Positions 1 through 9,348 of a stretch of DNA of 64,000 bases are shown piece by piece. Under the pieces are notes generated by a model. That model worked only from the letters and a program-made list of their open reading frames with translations, was not told the origin of the DNA and did not search any database. The translations under genes and the position numbers were made by a program. Each line of letters starts with the position of its first letter. Position 1 is the first letter of the stretch. The DNA is from Oricola indica (GTDB lineage Bacteria > Pseudomonadota > Alphaproteobacteria > Rhizobiales > Rhizobiaceae): the NCBI RefSeq assembly GCF_019966595.1, contig NZ_JAINFJ010000001.1, positions 620,001 through 684,000 of the forward strand, written 5' to 3'.

Positions 1-1182
1 CCGCGAGATCCCCGTATCAATCATCTCGTCCGAGGCGCAGGAAAACGAAAGCCTGATCGTGTTCGCGCCGGAGCCATCGGCGAAGAAGGCGCTTCCGGGA
101 ACGAAAGCCACGCCTGCGCTGTCCAGCGACCGGACGAGCAGTGCCGCGCCGTCCATCCCCGCAGGCAGGGTGAGCCAGATGAACATGCCGCCTTCCGGCT
201 TCGTCCATTCGACACCGTCGGGCATTTCGCGCGCCAGCGCCGCCAGCATCCGGTCGCGCCGCGCCGCATAGACGGAGCGCGCCTGTGCGACCTGTTCGTC
301 GAAAACGGTCCGGGCCACCAGGTCGACCGCCGCCTGGTTGAGAGTCGCCGTATGCAACCCACCCGCCTGGACGAGGATCACCAGCCGCGACACGATCTCG
401 CGGGACGCGCAGACCCAACCGACGCGCAGGCCCGGCGACAGCGTCTTCGAGAACGAGCCGCAATAGAGCGTCCGGCAAGCGTCGATATCGCCCTTGCGCG
501 CGATCTCCAGCGCCAGCATCGGCGGGATCGCATCGCCGTCATAGCGAAGCGCCTGGTAGGCCCCGTCCTCGATCACCGCGATGTCCAGCGCGTCGGCAAG
601 GTCGAGCACCCGTTCGCGCTGCTCGTGCGTCATCGTCTCGCCGGTCGGGTTGGCGAAGTCCGGCGACATATAGGCGAATTTCACCGCGCCGCCCTGCTCC
701 GCCGCGCGGTCGGCATAATCCTGCGCGTCGCGATTGGCCATCGGCTCCAGCCGGTCGTAGGTCGGCTCGTAGGCATTGAAGGCCTGCAAGGCGCCGAGAT
801 AGGTCGGCCATGTGACCAGCGCCGTGTCGCCCGGCGACAGGAACAGCTTGCCGAGATAGTCGAGCGCCTGCTGCGATCCGGCTGTGATCAGGATGTTCTC
901 GGGGCCGCAATCGACGCCGATGCGCCCCATCTCGCCCGCGATCCACGCGCGCAGGCCGGCATGGCCCTCGCTCGGCGAATATTGCAGCGCCGATTTCGCC
1001 GCGTCGCCGGCAAGGGCCGCGTCGAAGGCCTGCCGGAAATCGTCGGCCGGAAACAGCGCCGCATCCGGAATTCCGCCCGCAAACGAGATGATGTCCGGCC
1101 GGTCGAGCAGCTTCAGCAACTCGCGGATCTCGGACGCCTTCATGCGGGTTTCGCGCGCGGCGAAGCGGAAATGTTGCGTCAC
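1..1182 (-). CDS. PLP-dependent class I/II aminotransferase, cut by the window edge at its C-terminus
   Basis: This is a fold-type I PLP aminotransferase of the 2-aminoadipate/MocR-C-terminal-like group, which transfers amino groups between an amino acid and a 2-oxo acid in the cytoplasm. The 394 codons in the window start MTQHFRFAARET and contain ISFAGGIPD near residue 35, the cofactor-pocket region ANPTGE, and SFSKTLSPGLRVGW, which carries the probable Schiff-base lysine. The frame is still open at base 1, so only a few C-terminal residues should be missing. The GTG start at 1182-1180 is chosen because AGGAG lies 8 nt upstream and because it opens the conserved frame. There is no DNA-binding domain, so it is not a full MocR regulator. 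The substrate is not evident. It is divergent from the DUF992 gene. Confidence 0.85.
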   Translation of the reverse strand, partial: MTQHFRFAARETRMKASEIRELLKLLDRPDIISFAGGIPDAALFPADDFRQAFDAALAGDAAKSALQYSPSEGHAGLRAWIAGEMGRIGVDCGPENILITAGSQQALDYLGKLFLSPGDTALVTWPTYLGALQAFNAYEPTYDRLEPMANRDAQDYADRAAEQGGAVKFAYMSPDFANPTGETMTHEQRERVLDLADALDIAVIEDGAYQALRYDGDAIPPMLALEIARKGDIDACRTLYCGSFSKTLSPGLRVGWVCASREIVSRLVILVQAGGLHTATLNQAAVDLVARTVFDEQVAQARSVYAARRDRMLAALAREMPDGVEWTKPEGGMFIWLTLPAGMDGAALLVRSLDSAGVAFVPGSAFFADGSGANTIRLSFSCASDEMIDTGISR

Positions 1183-1228
1183 GGCCCTGTCTCCTGAGGT
1201 GGGGAGGCGACCATGCGCTTTCACGCAA

Positions 1229-1253
1229 TATATGTCAACATTGCTGACCTATA
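1229..1253. promoter_or_regulatory. imperfect inverted repeat between divergent genes (possible operator)
   Basis: TATATGTCA and TGACCTATA are separated by 7 nt and match as an inverted repeat at 8 of 9 positions. They sit midway between the aminotransferase start (1182) and the DUF992 start (1332). An operator role is inferred from symmetry and position only. No cognate regulator is adjacent. Confidence 0.35.
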
Positions 1254-1331
1254 TTTCGCACGGGTTTCCGGCGCAACAACGCCACAATTCTGCGAGACAC
1301 GGACGGCAACCGAACACAAAAGGGCAACCAA

Positions 1332-1817
1332 ATGAAACGCACCAAATCGCTGATCCTGTCCGCCGCGCTGGCGACCGGTCTCGCCGCTCCCGCAATGGCA
1401 GGCGCGCGGGTCGAACTCGGCATGTTGGACTGCACGGTCGAGGGTGGCGTCAATCTCGTGCTAGCCTCGACCAGCAATCTCCAATGCACCTTCACCCCGG
1501 CATCGACAGCGCGGACGCCCGAGACATATACGGGAACCATCGAGAAATACGGCCTCGATCTCGGCACGACGGAGAATGCGGTACTCCGCTGGGCGGTCGT
1601 CGCCCCCGCGGTGAACGGTTACGCGCCTGGCGCCCTTGCCGGCAATTATGGCGGCGCGACCGCCTCGGCCTCCTTCGTCGTCGGCCTTGGTGCGAACGTG
1701 CTCGTCGGCGGTCTGGAAAAATCCTTCGCGCTGCAGCCGGTCAGCCTTCAGTCGCAGCAGGGCATCAACATCGCCGTCGGCGTCGCCGCGCTGCGTCTGA
1801 ACGCAGTCACCAACTGA
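1332..1817 (+). CDS. DUF992 family secreted protein
   Basis: A 161-residue exported protein of the alphaproteobacterial DUF992 family, whose function is unknown. A signal peptide covers about residues 1-23 (positive start, hydrophobic core, cleavage after PAMA). The mature part contains LGMLDCTVEGG and LQCTFTP, giving the two conserved cysteines of the family. Gly/Ala-rich segments follow, such as YGGATASASFVVGLGANVLVGG, with the usual short C-terminus. The length is normal for the family. The start is ATG 1332, after an A-rich stretch with a weak ribosome-binding site. The gene stands alone between divergent and convergent minus-strand neighbours. Periplasmic location is inferred from the signal peptide. 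Confidence 0.85.
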   Translation: MKRTKSLILSAALATGLAAPAMAGARVELGMLDCTVEGGVNLVLASTSNLQCTFTPASTARTPETYTGTIEKYGLDLGTTENAVLRWAVVAPAVNGYAPGALAGNYGGATASASFVVGLGANVLVGGLEKSFALQPVSLQSQQGINIAVGVAALRLNAVTN

Positions 1818-1838
1818 CGCCGCAAAACCGTCGCGCGA

Positions 1839-2339
1839 TCAGCCTTCCGGGCCGAGCGCCAGCGGCGCTGGATCGACACCGAGATAGTCGCACAGGCATT
1901 CGACCACGAACCCGTGGTCGTCACGCTGCGGGATACCGGACACGGTGACCGTGCCGACAATGCCCGTTCCCTTGATATGGATCGGGAAGCAGCCGCCATG
2001 CGGCGCCATCTCGATCGGCAACACGCCGCGATCCTCGTCGAGCGTCGATCCGCTCGCAGCGAGTTCGCGTCCGACCCGGTAGGAGCATTTGTGGTAGCGC
2101 ATCACCACATTGATCTTGCGCCTGACCCATTCCGGATTGTCCGGCGCCGTGCCCGGGAGCGCGGTATAGAACAGCGGCCGTCCGGCGACACGGATGTCGA
2201 TAACCAGCGGCAATCCCTTCTCGACCGCGCGCGACCGCATCAGCGAGCCCAGCCTCCACGCATCCTCGTCGCTCATCGCGTCGAACCGCAGCGCCTCCTC
2301 CTGGCGTTTCAGCATCTCGATATCGTCGGCAATCGTCAT
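1839..2339 (-). CDS. HbpS/UPF0303-like heme-degrading-domain protein
   Basis: A 166-residue protein starting MTIADDIEMLKRQEE, of the UPF0303 family (GlcG/HbpS-like heme-binding fold). The conserved run is SLMRSRAVEKGLPLVIDIRV, followed by a segment containing RKINVVMRYHKCSYRVGRE and a glycine-rich end, HGGCFPIHIKGTGIVGTVTVSG, which is the usual family signature. No signal peptide is visible, so it should be cytosolic. Relatives bind heme or degradation products, but the exact role is unsettled. ATG 2339 is preferred over the upstream in-frame start at 2411 because GGAAGG precedes it and family conservation begins there. It lies downstream of ilvC and is separated from it by a strong terminator. 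Confidence 0.8.
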   Translation of the reverse strand: MTIADDIEMLKRQEEALRFDAMSDEDAWRLGSLMRSRAVEKGLPLVIDIRVAGRPLFYTALPGTAPDNPEWVRRKINVVMRYHKCSYRVGRELAASGSTLDEDRGVLPIEMAPHGGCFPIHIKGTGIVGTVTVSGIPQRDDHGFVVECLCDYLGVDPAPLALGPEG

Positions 2340-2369
2340 GGCAAACCTTCCGGGCAGGCATTGAGATCG

Positions 2370-2398
2370 AAAAAGGGCCGCGGATCGCTCCACGGCCC
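2370..2398 (-). terminator. Rho-independent terminator after ilvC
   Basis: On the minus strand, GGGCCGTGG and CCGCGGCCC form a 9-bp stem (one G-U pair) with a 6-nt loop, followed by five T. It lies 36 nt beyond the ilvC stop codon and upstream of the HbpS-like gene. Confidence 0.85.
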
Positions 2399-2434
2399 CG
2401 TCTGTTAGCACTCAGGCCACGCTTCGCGCGAGAC

Positions 2435-3478
<1,044 letters not shown>

Positions 3479-4144
3479 TCAGTTTGTATTCGGGTTAGTC
3501 TCCTCCGCGACCCCGTAGAGCCGCCAGAACTGGTCGACGGCACGCGCCGCCTGGGTATCGAGCGCCGACGCATCGGCGATCAGCGGCACGGCGTCGCCGA
3601 GCAGCATGCGCACATGCATGTCGCCGACGATCAGGCCGTAAAGCGCATTGAACGCCGCGTCGCGATTGTCGAACGCGATCAGCCCAGCGTCGCGGCCGGC
3701 ATCCAGCAGGCGCATGGCGCGGTTTTCGATGGCGCGGCGTCCGCGCTCGATCAGCAACCCGCCGAGTTGCGCGCCTTCGCGCCCCGCCTCGCCGATCGAC
3801 AGCCGGTTGAGGGCAAGCGAAGTCGGCCCGGACAGCACGGTCAGCAGATCGCTGGCGAAGCCGGCGAGTTGGTGGCGAAACTCCTCCGCGCTCGGCTTGA
3901 CCCGCGGCAATGCCGCGATCCGCACTTTCGATGCCTGATAGGTGATCATCGCCTCGAGCAGGCCGTTGCGGTCGCCGAACCACTTGTAGAGGCTTTCCTT
4001 CGAGCAATTCGCGGCCCGCGCCAGCCGCGCGGTTGTCAGCCCCTTGTCGCCACCCTCGACAAGCAGCGCCAGCGCCGCTTGCAGCACGTCCGTCTGGCGC
4101 GGGCCGAAGCTCTCCGCGCCGTCGTCGGCTGAAGTCGTTTCCAT
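3479..4144 (-). CDS. TetR/AcrR family transcriptional regulator upstream of ilvC
   Basis: A 221-residue regulator starting METTSADDGAESFG. The N-terminal helix-turn-helix is at about residues 20-65, with GLTTARLARAANCSKESLYKWFGDR. The C-terminal half is a helical ligand and dimer domain resembling the AefR-like TetR_C group. ATG 4144 is preferred over an ATG at 4180, because the longer form would begin on top of the perfect palindrome at 4181-4194 and add 12 unconserved residues. The palindrome suggests autoregulation. Because ilvC follows within 24 nt, the regulator may also affect ilvC. The ligand is unknown. Confidence 0.85.
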   Translation of the reverse strand: METTSADDGAESFGPRQTDVLQAALALLVEGGDKGLTTARLARAANCSKESLYKWFGDRNGLLEAMITYQASKVRIAALPRVKPSAEEFRHQLAGFASDLLTVLSGPTSLALNRLSIGEAGREGAQLGGLLIERGRRAIENRAMRLLDAGRDAGLIAFDNRDAAFNALYGLIVGDMHVRMLLGDAVPLIADASALDTQAARAVDQFWRLYGVAEETNPNTN

Positions 4145-4180
4145 GGTTTTCGGAGCAAGCATACGCGGCAATCCAAACAA

Positions 4181-4194
4181 GTACCGTACGGTAC
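4181..4194. promoter_or_regulatory. 14-bp perfect palindrome, candidate TetR operator
   Basis: GTACCGTACGGTAC equals its own reverse complement. It lies 37 nt upstream of the chosen TetR start and has the size and symmetry of a TetR-family site. Autoregulation is an inference. Confidence 0.6.
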
Positions 4195-4256
4195 GGTTCG
4201 GGTCATTTACAGCCGCAGACTGCCGCCGTCAAGCGCCCCGTGCGATGTGATGGATG

Positions 4257-5105
4257 TCAGTTGTCCTCGTCGAGACCGGGCGCGATCGGCGGCGTGTCTT
4301 CGCCGAAATCGAGACGGCCAGACGCAGCCTTGGCCTCTTCCTCGTCCTTCATGGCTTTCAGCCGCTTGGCGATCCGCTCCCTGGCCTCTTCGGCCTTGCG
4401 CCGCAATTGCTCATGGACTTCCGGATCATCGCTCGACGCGGCATGGCCGGCATGCGAATGCACGGCTCCATCCTCGCCCGGCAGGTTGGATATGGTGTGG
4501 GGCAGGATAACCGGCCGAAGCGGCTCGCTGTCCGAGAACAGGTCATCCGTTTCGCGATGGTTTTCCGCCGGAACCGCATCGTTTTCCGGCGGCGCCGCCG
4601 TTTCGGCGACAGGTTCCTCTTGCCCGGCGAAGGCGCCGTCGGCCGCGTCCAGCTCTGCCGGTTCGGGGTCGGCCTCGAAATCCTGTGGCCTGTCGTCGAA
4701 CGCCACATCCGGCGCATCGTCGATGGCGTCAGCCATCATTGCCGGTGCATCGTCGTCCTCACCGAAAACGGGAGCCTGCTCGTCCGTCTCCGCAACCGCG
4801 TCGTCGCGATCGACATCGTCTTCGGACTGATTATCCTGCGCCGCTTGCCCGGCAACTTCGTAGTTCTCGCGCTCGGCGGCTTCATGCTCGGCCGCCTCAT
4901 GCTCTTCACGTTCCGCGGCTTCACGCTCCGCGAGCCGCCGCGCCAGTTCGGCCTTCTCGGCCTCTTCCTGCTTGCGCTCGAGCCTCTCGAGAATCGCGGT
5001 ACTGCGCTCGCGCAGTACCTCTTGTTGCTCGGTCTCGGCGCCGTGCGCGGTCGCGTGTTCGATGCGCTCACGAGGCGCGCCGCGAGAAAATAGGCGCTGT
5101 AGCAT
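4257..5105 (-). CDS. acidic, low-complexity coiled-coil protein of unknown function
   Basis: A 282-residue protein starting MLQRLFSRGAPRERIEHATAH, with no recognised domain. Residues about 20-85 are rich in Glu/Ala/Arg and predict a long charged helix or coiled coil (ERLERKQEEAEKAELARRLAE and similar). Residues about 85-215 are very acidic and probably disordered, full of DD, EE and Ala-Pro. A second helical segment near the C-terminus contains VHEQLRRKAEEARERIAKRLKAM. There is no signal peptide or membrane segment. ATG 5105 is chosen because AAGGAG precedes it. An upstream in-frame ATG at 5189 lacks a good site. Composition like this makes homology searches unreliable, so no function is offered. 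Confidence 0.65.
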   Translation of the reverse strand: MLQRLFSRGAPRERIEHATAHGAETEQQEVLRERSTAILERLERKQEEAEKAELARRLAEREAAEREEHEAAEHEAAERENYEVAGQAAQDNQSEDDVDRDDAVAETDEQAPVFGEDDDAPAMMADAIDDAPDVAFDDRPQDFEADPEPAELDAADGAFAGQEEPVAETAAPPENDAVPAENHRETDDLFSDSEPLRPVILPHTISNLPGEDGAVHSHAGHAASSDDPEVHEQLRRKAEEARERIAKRLKAMKDEEEAKAASGRLDFGEDTPPIAPGLDEDN

Positions 5106-5234
5106 GGCGATCTCCTTGGATTCGCGGCCAAAGCCTACCCGCAAATGGTGAACGGGTTCTTTCCGTTGCGGCAAGGTTTCGCAGGGCATGCGAAGTCAGA
5201 TTGACTTGCAATGCTGCTTGGATAAGAACCGCCA

Positions 5235-5666
5235 ATGATCGCAAATCTCGTACTCGGCACGCTGATCATTTCGCTGACGGTCGTCATTCACACTTTCGGC
5301 CTCATCTGGGTCACGCATGGCATGAACTGGCTGACCAGCAAGCTGCGCATCGATGGGCGCCGCAGCCGCCTGCTCGCCATGAACACGGTCGTCATCGGAA
5401 TCTTCGCCGTTCTCACGGTCGAAGTGTGGCTATGGGCGGTTTGCTATTTCGCGCTCGGCGTTTTCGGCGACTTCGAAACCGCGCTTTACTTCTCCACGGC
5501 AACCTTCTCCACGGTCGGCTATGGCGATGTCATCACGAGCCAGGAATGGCGCATGCTGGCGGCGCTCGAGAGCGTCAATGGTTTCCTGCTGATCGGCTGG
5601 TCGACCGCCTATCTCATCGCGGCGAGCATGCGCGTCGGCCCGTTCAAGGCCGGTGAACACTTTTGA
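5235..5666 (+). CDS. small potassium-channel family membrane protein
   Basis: A 143-residue inner-membrane protein. It has a hydrophobic segment at about 3-28, a second at 47-72, a re-entrant pore loop at about 82-98 and a final membrane helix at about 108-130. The selectivity filter TVGYGD (residues 93-98) is canonical for K+ channels, which supports the Ion_trans_2 assignment. There is no cytosolic RCK, cyclic-nucleotide or other regulatory domain, so this is a minimal pore that would assemble as a tetramer. A TTGACT at 5201-5206 lies shortly upstream and may be part of the promoter. The gene ends 1 nt before the convergent pdxJ. Confidence 0.85.
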   Translation: MIANLVLGTLIISLTVVIHTFGLIWVTHGMNWLTSKLRIDGRRSRLLAMNTVVIGIFAVLTVEVWLWAVCYFALGVFGDFETALYFSTATFSTVGYGDVITSQEWRMLAALESVNGFLLIGWSTAYLIAASMRVGPFKAGEHF

Positions 5667-5667
5667 G

Positions 5668-6414
5668 CTATCGGCCCAGCGCGCCGAGAAACCGCGTCAC
5701 GGCGCCGGCCATCCCGTATTCGAGCGCGTCAGCCGTCAGCCCGTGACCGATGGAAACTTCGGCAAGCGCCGGCAGCCTTTTCGCCAGCGCCGGCAAATTC
5801 TCGACCGTCAGGTCGTGGCCGGCATTGACGCCGAGGCCCAGATCATGCGCCGCATCCGCCGTCCGGCCGAGAACTTCGACAAGCGCAGCGGCCTTTTTGG
5901 GGTCCTCATGGCAGGCGCCGTAAGGCCCGGTATAGAGTTCGATGCGATCGGCGCCGGTGGCTTTCGCCGCGCCGAGTTGTTCGGCATCCGCGTCCGGGTC
6001 GCAAAACAGCGACACGCGCGCGCCTGATTTCTTGAGCCGAGCGACGATCGCTTTCAGCATGTCGAGATTGGCGACGAAATCCCATCCGTGATCGGAGGTC
6101 GGCTGCTCCGGATCGTCAGGCACGAGGGTCACCTGCTCCGGTTCCGTCCTCTCGACAAGCGCGAGGAAATCGCCGCTCGGATAGCCTTCGATGTTGAACT
6201 CCGCATCCGGAAACTCGTCATCGATCAGCGCCCGGATGTCCGGCAGGTCGGTGAAGCGGATATGGCGTTGGTCCGGCCGCGGATGCACGGTGAGACCATG
6301 CGCGCCGGCTTCAAGCGCAATGCGTCCGAGGCCGGTCACGCTCGGCCATGGCAGGTCGCGCCGGTTCCGCAGCATCGCGATGGCGTTCAGATTGACGGAC
6401 AATTTGGCAGGCAT
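5668..6414 (-). CDS. pdxJ: pyridoxine 5'-phosphate synthase
   Basis: PdxJ condenses 1-deoxyxylulose 5-phosphate with 3-amino-2-oxopropyl phosphate in the DXP-dependent route to vitamin B6. The 248-residue protein starts [19 protein letters not shown] and shows family hallmarks in order: [52 protein letters not shown] and [10 protein letters not shown]. It is a TIM barrel of normal length. The gene is convergent with the K+ channel gene. A 9-bp inverted repeat (6447-6483) lies just upstream of its start. The product should be cytosolic. Confidence 0.96.
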   Translation of the reverse strand: MPAKLSVNLNAIAMLRNRRDLPWPSVTGLGRIALEAGAHGLTVHPRPDQRHIRFTDLPDIRALIDDEFPDAEFNIEGYPSGDFLALVERTEPEQVTLVPDDPEQPTSDHGWDFVANLDMLKAIVARLKKSGARVSLFCDPDADAEQLGAAKATGADRIELYTGPYGACHEDPKKAAALVEVLGRTADAAHDLGLGVNAGHDLTVENLPALAKRLPALAEVSIGHGLTADALEYGMAGAVTRFLGALGR

Positions 6415-6446
6415 GGCATTCTCACCCGATCGGTCGAACAGGCGAG

Positions 6447-6483
6447 GCGTATGTCATCCGTTCAGGATTTGGAAGACATACGC
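6447..6483 (-). repeat. inverted repeat / hairpin between DUF1328 and pdxJ
   Basis: GCGTATGTC and GACATACGC are perfect 9-nt arms with a 19-nt loop. The structure lies 44 nt after the DUF1328 stop and 33 nt before the pdxJ start on the same strand. It could be a 3'-end structure or a leader element. No T-tract follows, so intrinsic termination is not supported. Confidence 0.4.
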
Positions 6484-6527
6484 GCCCGCTAAATTGTCTC
6501 CGGTTCAATCCCGGCAGAGCGATCGCG

Positions 6528-6692
6528 TCAGGCGACCGCGATCAGTCCGAACAGCAGCGCCAGAGCCAGAACGACCAGGACGATGAAGATCAGGACTCGC
6601 GCCAGGGTCCCGGCAACACCGGCAACGCCGTGAAAACCGAGCAGGCTGGCAATGGCCGCGACGATGAGAAGGATCAGAATCCATTTGAGCAT
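6528..6692 (-). CDS. DUF1328 small membrane protein
   Basis: A 54-residue, very hydrophobic protein, MLKWILILLIVAAIASLLGF and onward, with two membrane segments (about 3-22 and 30-52) joined by a glycine-containing turn. This is the usual form of the DUF1328/YtjA family, which is common in proteobacteria and of unknown role. It is often linked to stress responses, but nothing here shows that directly. The start is ATG 6692. It is divergent from the PP2C-like gene at 6841. Confidence 0.85.
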   Translation of the reverse strand: MLKWILILLIVAAIASLLGFHGVAGVAGTLARVLIFIVLVVLALALLFGLIAVA

Positions 6693-6840
6693 GATCGACG
6701 TCTCCGTTTCTGTCGCGATATGGAACGCCGCTGCTCGGTATTCGTTGCATTCGCACGCTACGAGAAAAATTGGAGGAATGCGCCACCGCGCATGGAAGCC
6801 TGTCAAACCGCTGCAACAATCCCGCGCTCTATCGCCCCCC

Positions 6841-7725
6841 ATGCTGACGCTGTCGATCCTCGATTCGCTAAGCCTTCCGGGCTCCGAAAGCCGCCCCAAC
6901 GAGGACCAGTTGGGATGGACGGCGCAATGCGCCTTCGTCATCGACGGGGCGACCGGCCTCGGCCCGGATTTCGTCGTTGGTCGCCACGACAGCGATGCCG
7001 CCTGGCTCGCCACCTTCGCGAAGGTCCATTTCGAGGAAATGATCATGCCGGGCCGCGCCATGGCGGATATCGTCCGCTCCACCAATGCGCTCGCCCGCAG
7101 GATCGTCGCTTTCGCGGCCAAGGGGCGCGACATGCCGGCCTGGAACCTTCCGATCGCGGGGTTCCAGATGATCCGGATCGAGGAAAACAGGATCGTCACC
7201 CACGGGCTGGGCGATTGCACACTCTTTCTCACCGACGGTGACGGCGTTACCGTTGCCCACAGCGCCCTGCCCGGCAATGCCGATCTGGAACGCGAGGCCG
7301 CCCGCGCGGTCATCGAAAGGTGCGGAGGCCTGTCGAACCTCCCCCGGCTCATCGACGATCCGGCCCTCCTCGCCCGCGAGAGGTCGCTGCGCGGCACCTT
7401 CAACACGCCCTCAGGCCCCGTCTGGACGCTCGGCTCCGTGCCGCAAGCCGCCGATCACCTGGTCTCCGCGCCCCTGCCGGATCGCCTGCCCATGACCGGC
7501 CTTCTGTGCACCGACGGCTTCGCCGCTCTGGCATCGAATTACGGGATATTCGAACCGGACGAGTTCATCAGGGCCGCGAAACGCGATGGCCTGTCGGTGC
7601 TCGGTTCGCGTCTCCGCAATATCGAGCGCCGCGAGGACCCCGACGGGCGGCTTCACCCGCGCATGAAGCCGAGCGATGACGCGACGGCGGTGCTGTTCGA
7701 GATTTCCGCGCCGCTTGGCACGTAA
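6841..7725 (+). CDS. PP2C-like (PPM family) phosphatase-domain protein
   Basis: A 294-residue protein starting MLTLSILDSLSLPGSESRPNED. PPM-type elements visible are RPNEDQLG near residue 18, FVIDGATGLGPD near residue 31 (the metal-binding Asp-Gly), HGLGDCTLFL, LLCTDGFAAL and a C-terminal SDDATAVLFE that matches the last PPM Asp motif. It is probably a soluble protein serine/threonine phosphatase or a divergent relative, with unknown substrate. ATG 6841 lacks a clear ribosome-binding site. An in-frame ATG at 6778 has GGAGG only 1 nt away, which is too close, so the start remains uncertain. No fused kinase or sensor domain is present. Confidence 0.7.
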   Translation: MLTLSILDSLSLPGSESRPNEDQLGWTAQCAFVIDGATGLGPDFVVGRHDSDAAWLATFAKVHFEEMIMPGRAMADIVRSTNALARRIVAFAAKGRDMPAWNLPIAGFQMIRIEENRIVTHGLGDCTLFLTDGDGVTVAHSALPGNADLEREAARAVIERCGGLSNLPRLIDDPALLARERSLRGTFNTPSGPVWTLGSVPQAADHLVSAPLPDRLPMTGLLCTDGFAALASNYGIFEPDEFIRAAKRDGLSVLGSRLRNIERREDPDGRLHPRMKPSDDATAVLFEISAPLGT

Positions 7726-7734
7726 AAAAAGGGC

Positions 7735-8013
7735 TCAGTGTCCCCTGCCGCCCCTGCGCATCTCGTCCAGGTCCTTCTGGTACATCTGCGGGGAAGTGGC
7801 CTTTTCGCTTCCGCGCATCTTCCTGTACGCGAATACGATCAGGCAGATGATGATCAGCGCCACCCAGATGAATGCCGCGTGCACCAGGAACTGGAGGCCG
7901 AAGGAACCCGCAACCGGTGTCGAGGCGTCAGGTGTCTGCACGACGGCCGAAGGGCCAGTCGCCTGCAACAGGAGGCCGGAAAAGGTTGCGAACGCGGACA
8001 CGGGTACCTTCAA
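7735..8013 (-). CDS. small single-span membrane protein, unknown
   Basis: A 92-codon frame with one strong membrane helix (about residues 45-68, VHAAFIWVALIIICLIVFAY), a positively charged cytoplasmic tail and a Ser/Thr/Pro-rich N-terminal part that may be periplasmic. There is no recognisable family. The frame opens with TTG at 8013, and a GTG four codons later is an alternative. Neither has a convincing ribosome-binding site. It lies between a PP2C-like gene (convergent) and the helicase gene upstream on the same strand, 49 nt away. Confidence 0.5.
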   Translation of the reverse strand: MKVPVSAFATFSGLLLQATGPSAVVQTPDASTPVAGSFGLQFLVHAAFIWVALIIICLIVFAYRKMRGSEKATSPQMYQKDLDEMRRGGRGH

Positions 8014-8062
8014 CTCTAAGTAGATCTGCGCTGGCGGACCTATATGATGAAAGAATTGTAAA

Positions 8063-9190
8063 TCACTTAACGATGGTCAGTGAATTTGCAGCACGTGTGA
8101 TGCCCGTGTAGAGCCAGCGGCTTCTCATGTCCCGAAACGCAAAGCTCTCGTCGAACAGCACGATGTCGTCCCACTGCGAGCCCTGCGCCTTGTGCACGGT
8201 AAGCGCGTAACCATAGTCGAAATCGTCGTAGCGCTTCTTGGTCTGCCAGGGGATATCGTCCTCCGGCGCGTCGAATGACGCCTTGAGCAGCTTGATCTTG
8301 GCGACTCCGCGATCCGTGTCGCCGTCGTCGGGCGAGACCAGCAGGTTGATGCCCGGCTTCACCGTTTCCTTCGACGCCGTCATCACCTTCCAGAGCGAAC
8401 CGTTGAGCAGCCCCTTCGCCGGGTCGTTGCGCAGGCAGACCCGCTTGTCGCCGGCCTGCGGATAGGTCGCGGTAAAATCCTTCAGTTGGCGAAGCCGCTG
8501 ATTGTAGCGCCGGCGCGTCCGGTTGATGCCGACAAGCACCTGGTCGGCGGCGAGAACCAGGTCCGCATCGACATCGCCCTTCGCGATGATCTGCGTCGTC
8601 CCGTAATCGCCATGCATGATCTCCTTGCCGGCGCGCACATCCATGGCCAGCCGGATGATCGGGTTTTCCGCCGCTTGCCTGTGGATTTCGGTAAGCAGGA
8701 AATCGGGCTCCGCCTCCGTGAAGAAACCGCCGCCCGAGATTGGCGGCAACTGCCCCGGATCGCCCAGAACCAGGATCGGCGTGCCGAAGCTCATCAGGTC
8801 GCGCCCGAGGTTCTCGTCCACCATCGAGCATTCGTCGACGATCACCAGCTTCGCCTTGGCGATGTCGCTTTGGCGATTGAGCGAGAATGTCGGCGACATA
8901 GAGGTCTTGCCGGTGGTCTCGTCCGAGATCGCCTCTTCGCCGCGCGGCCGGTAGATCAGAGAGTGGATCGTCTTGGCGTTCGACGCGCCTTTCGAGCGCA
9001 GCACCTGCGCCGCCTTGCCGGTGAACGCCGCGAACTGCACATGCCCGTCGACATGTTCGGCGAAATGGCGCGCCAGCGTGGTCTTGCCGGTGCCGGCATA
9101 GCCGAACAGCCGGAACAATTGCCGGTCGCCGTTCTTGAGCCACTGCGCCACCGCGTTGAGCGCGTCGTCTTGCTGCGGGGAGAATTTCAT
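8063..9190 (-). CDS. RecD-like SF1 DNA helicase / AAA ATPase
   Basis: A 375-residue superfamily 1 helicase starting MKFSPQQDDALNAVAQWLK. In order it has motif Q-like FSPQQDDAL, Walker A GYAGTGKTT at about 30-38, Walker B VIVDECSMVD, motif III GDPGQLPP, a UvrD_C_2-like TVHKAQGSQWD and the final YTGITRA. This arrangement matches short RecD2/TraA-like helicases without the N-terminal extension, often of phage or accessory type but common in alphaproteobacterial chromosomes. ATG 9190 is chosen because the domain begins there. Its role is presumably DNA repair or replication-fork processing. It is divergent from the methyltransferase gene. Confidence 0.85.
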   Translation of the reverse strand: MKFSPQQDDALNAVAQWLKNGDRQLFRLFGYAGTGKTTLARHFAEHVDGHVQFAAFTGKAAQVLRSKGASNAKTIHSLIYRPRGEEAISDETTGKTSMSPTFSLNRQSDIAKAKLVIVDECSMVDENLGRDLMSFGTPILVLGDPGQLPPISGGGFFTEAEPDFLLTEIHRQAAENPIIRLAMDVRAGKEIMHGDYGTTQIIAKGDVDADLVLAADQVLVGINRTRRRYNQRLRQLKDFTATYPQAGDKRVCLRNDPAKGLLNGSLWKVMTASKETVKPGINLLVSPDDGDTDRGVAKIKLLKASFDAPEDDIPWQTKKRYDDFDYGYALTVHKAQGSQWDDIVLFDESFAFRDMRSRWLYTGITRAANSLTIVK

Positions 9191-9348
9191 GGCGTTGGCT
9201 GTACCGGATTCGTTCCGGCGCCGCCATAGCGTTCCGTCGGGCAGCGGCATTTACATTCCAAAGCCGCTGACTTGTGATCTTCATCGCCCCCTGCCAGTTT
9301 GGCGGCCGCATCAAATGCAGCCGCGAAAACGGGACCCGGACAGGTGAA

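Noticed and set aside
6495-6530. T-arm-like sequence CCGGTTCAATCCCGG, possible tRNA
   Set aside because: The T stem is only 4 bp, no matching 5' acceptor strand or anticodon arm was found, and no CCA follows. It lies next to the DUF1328 stop.
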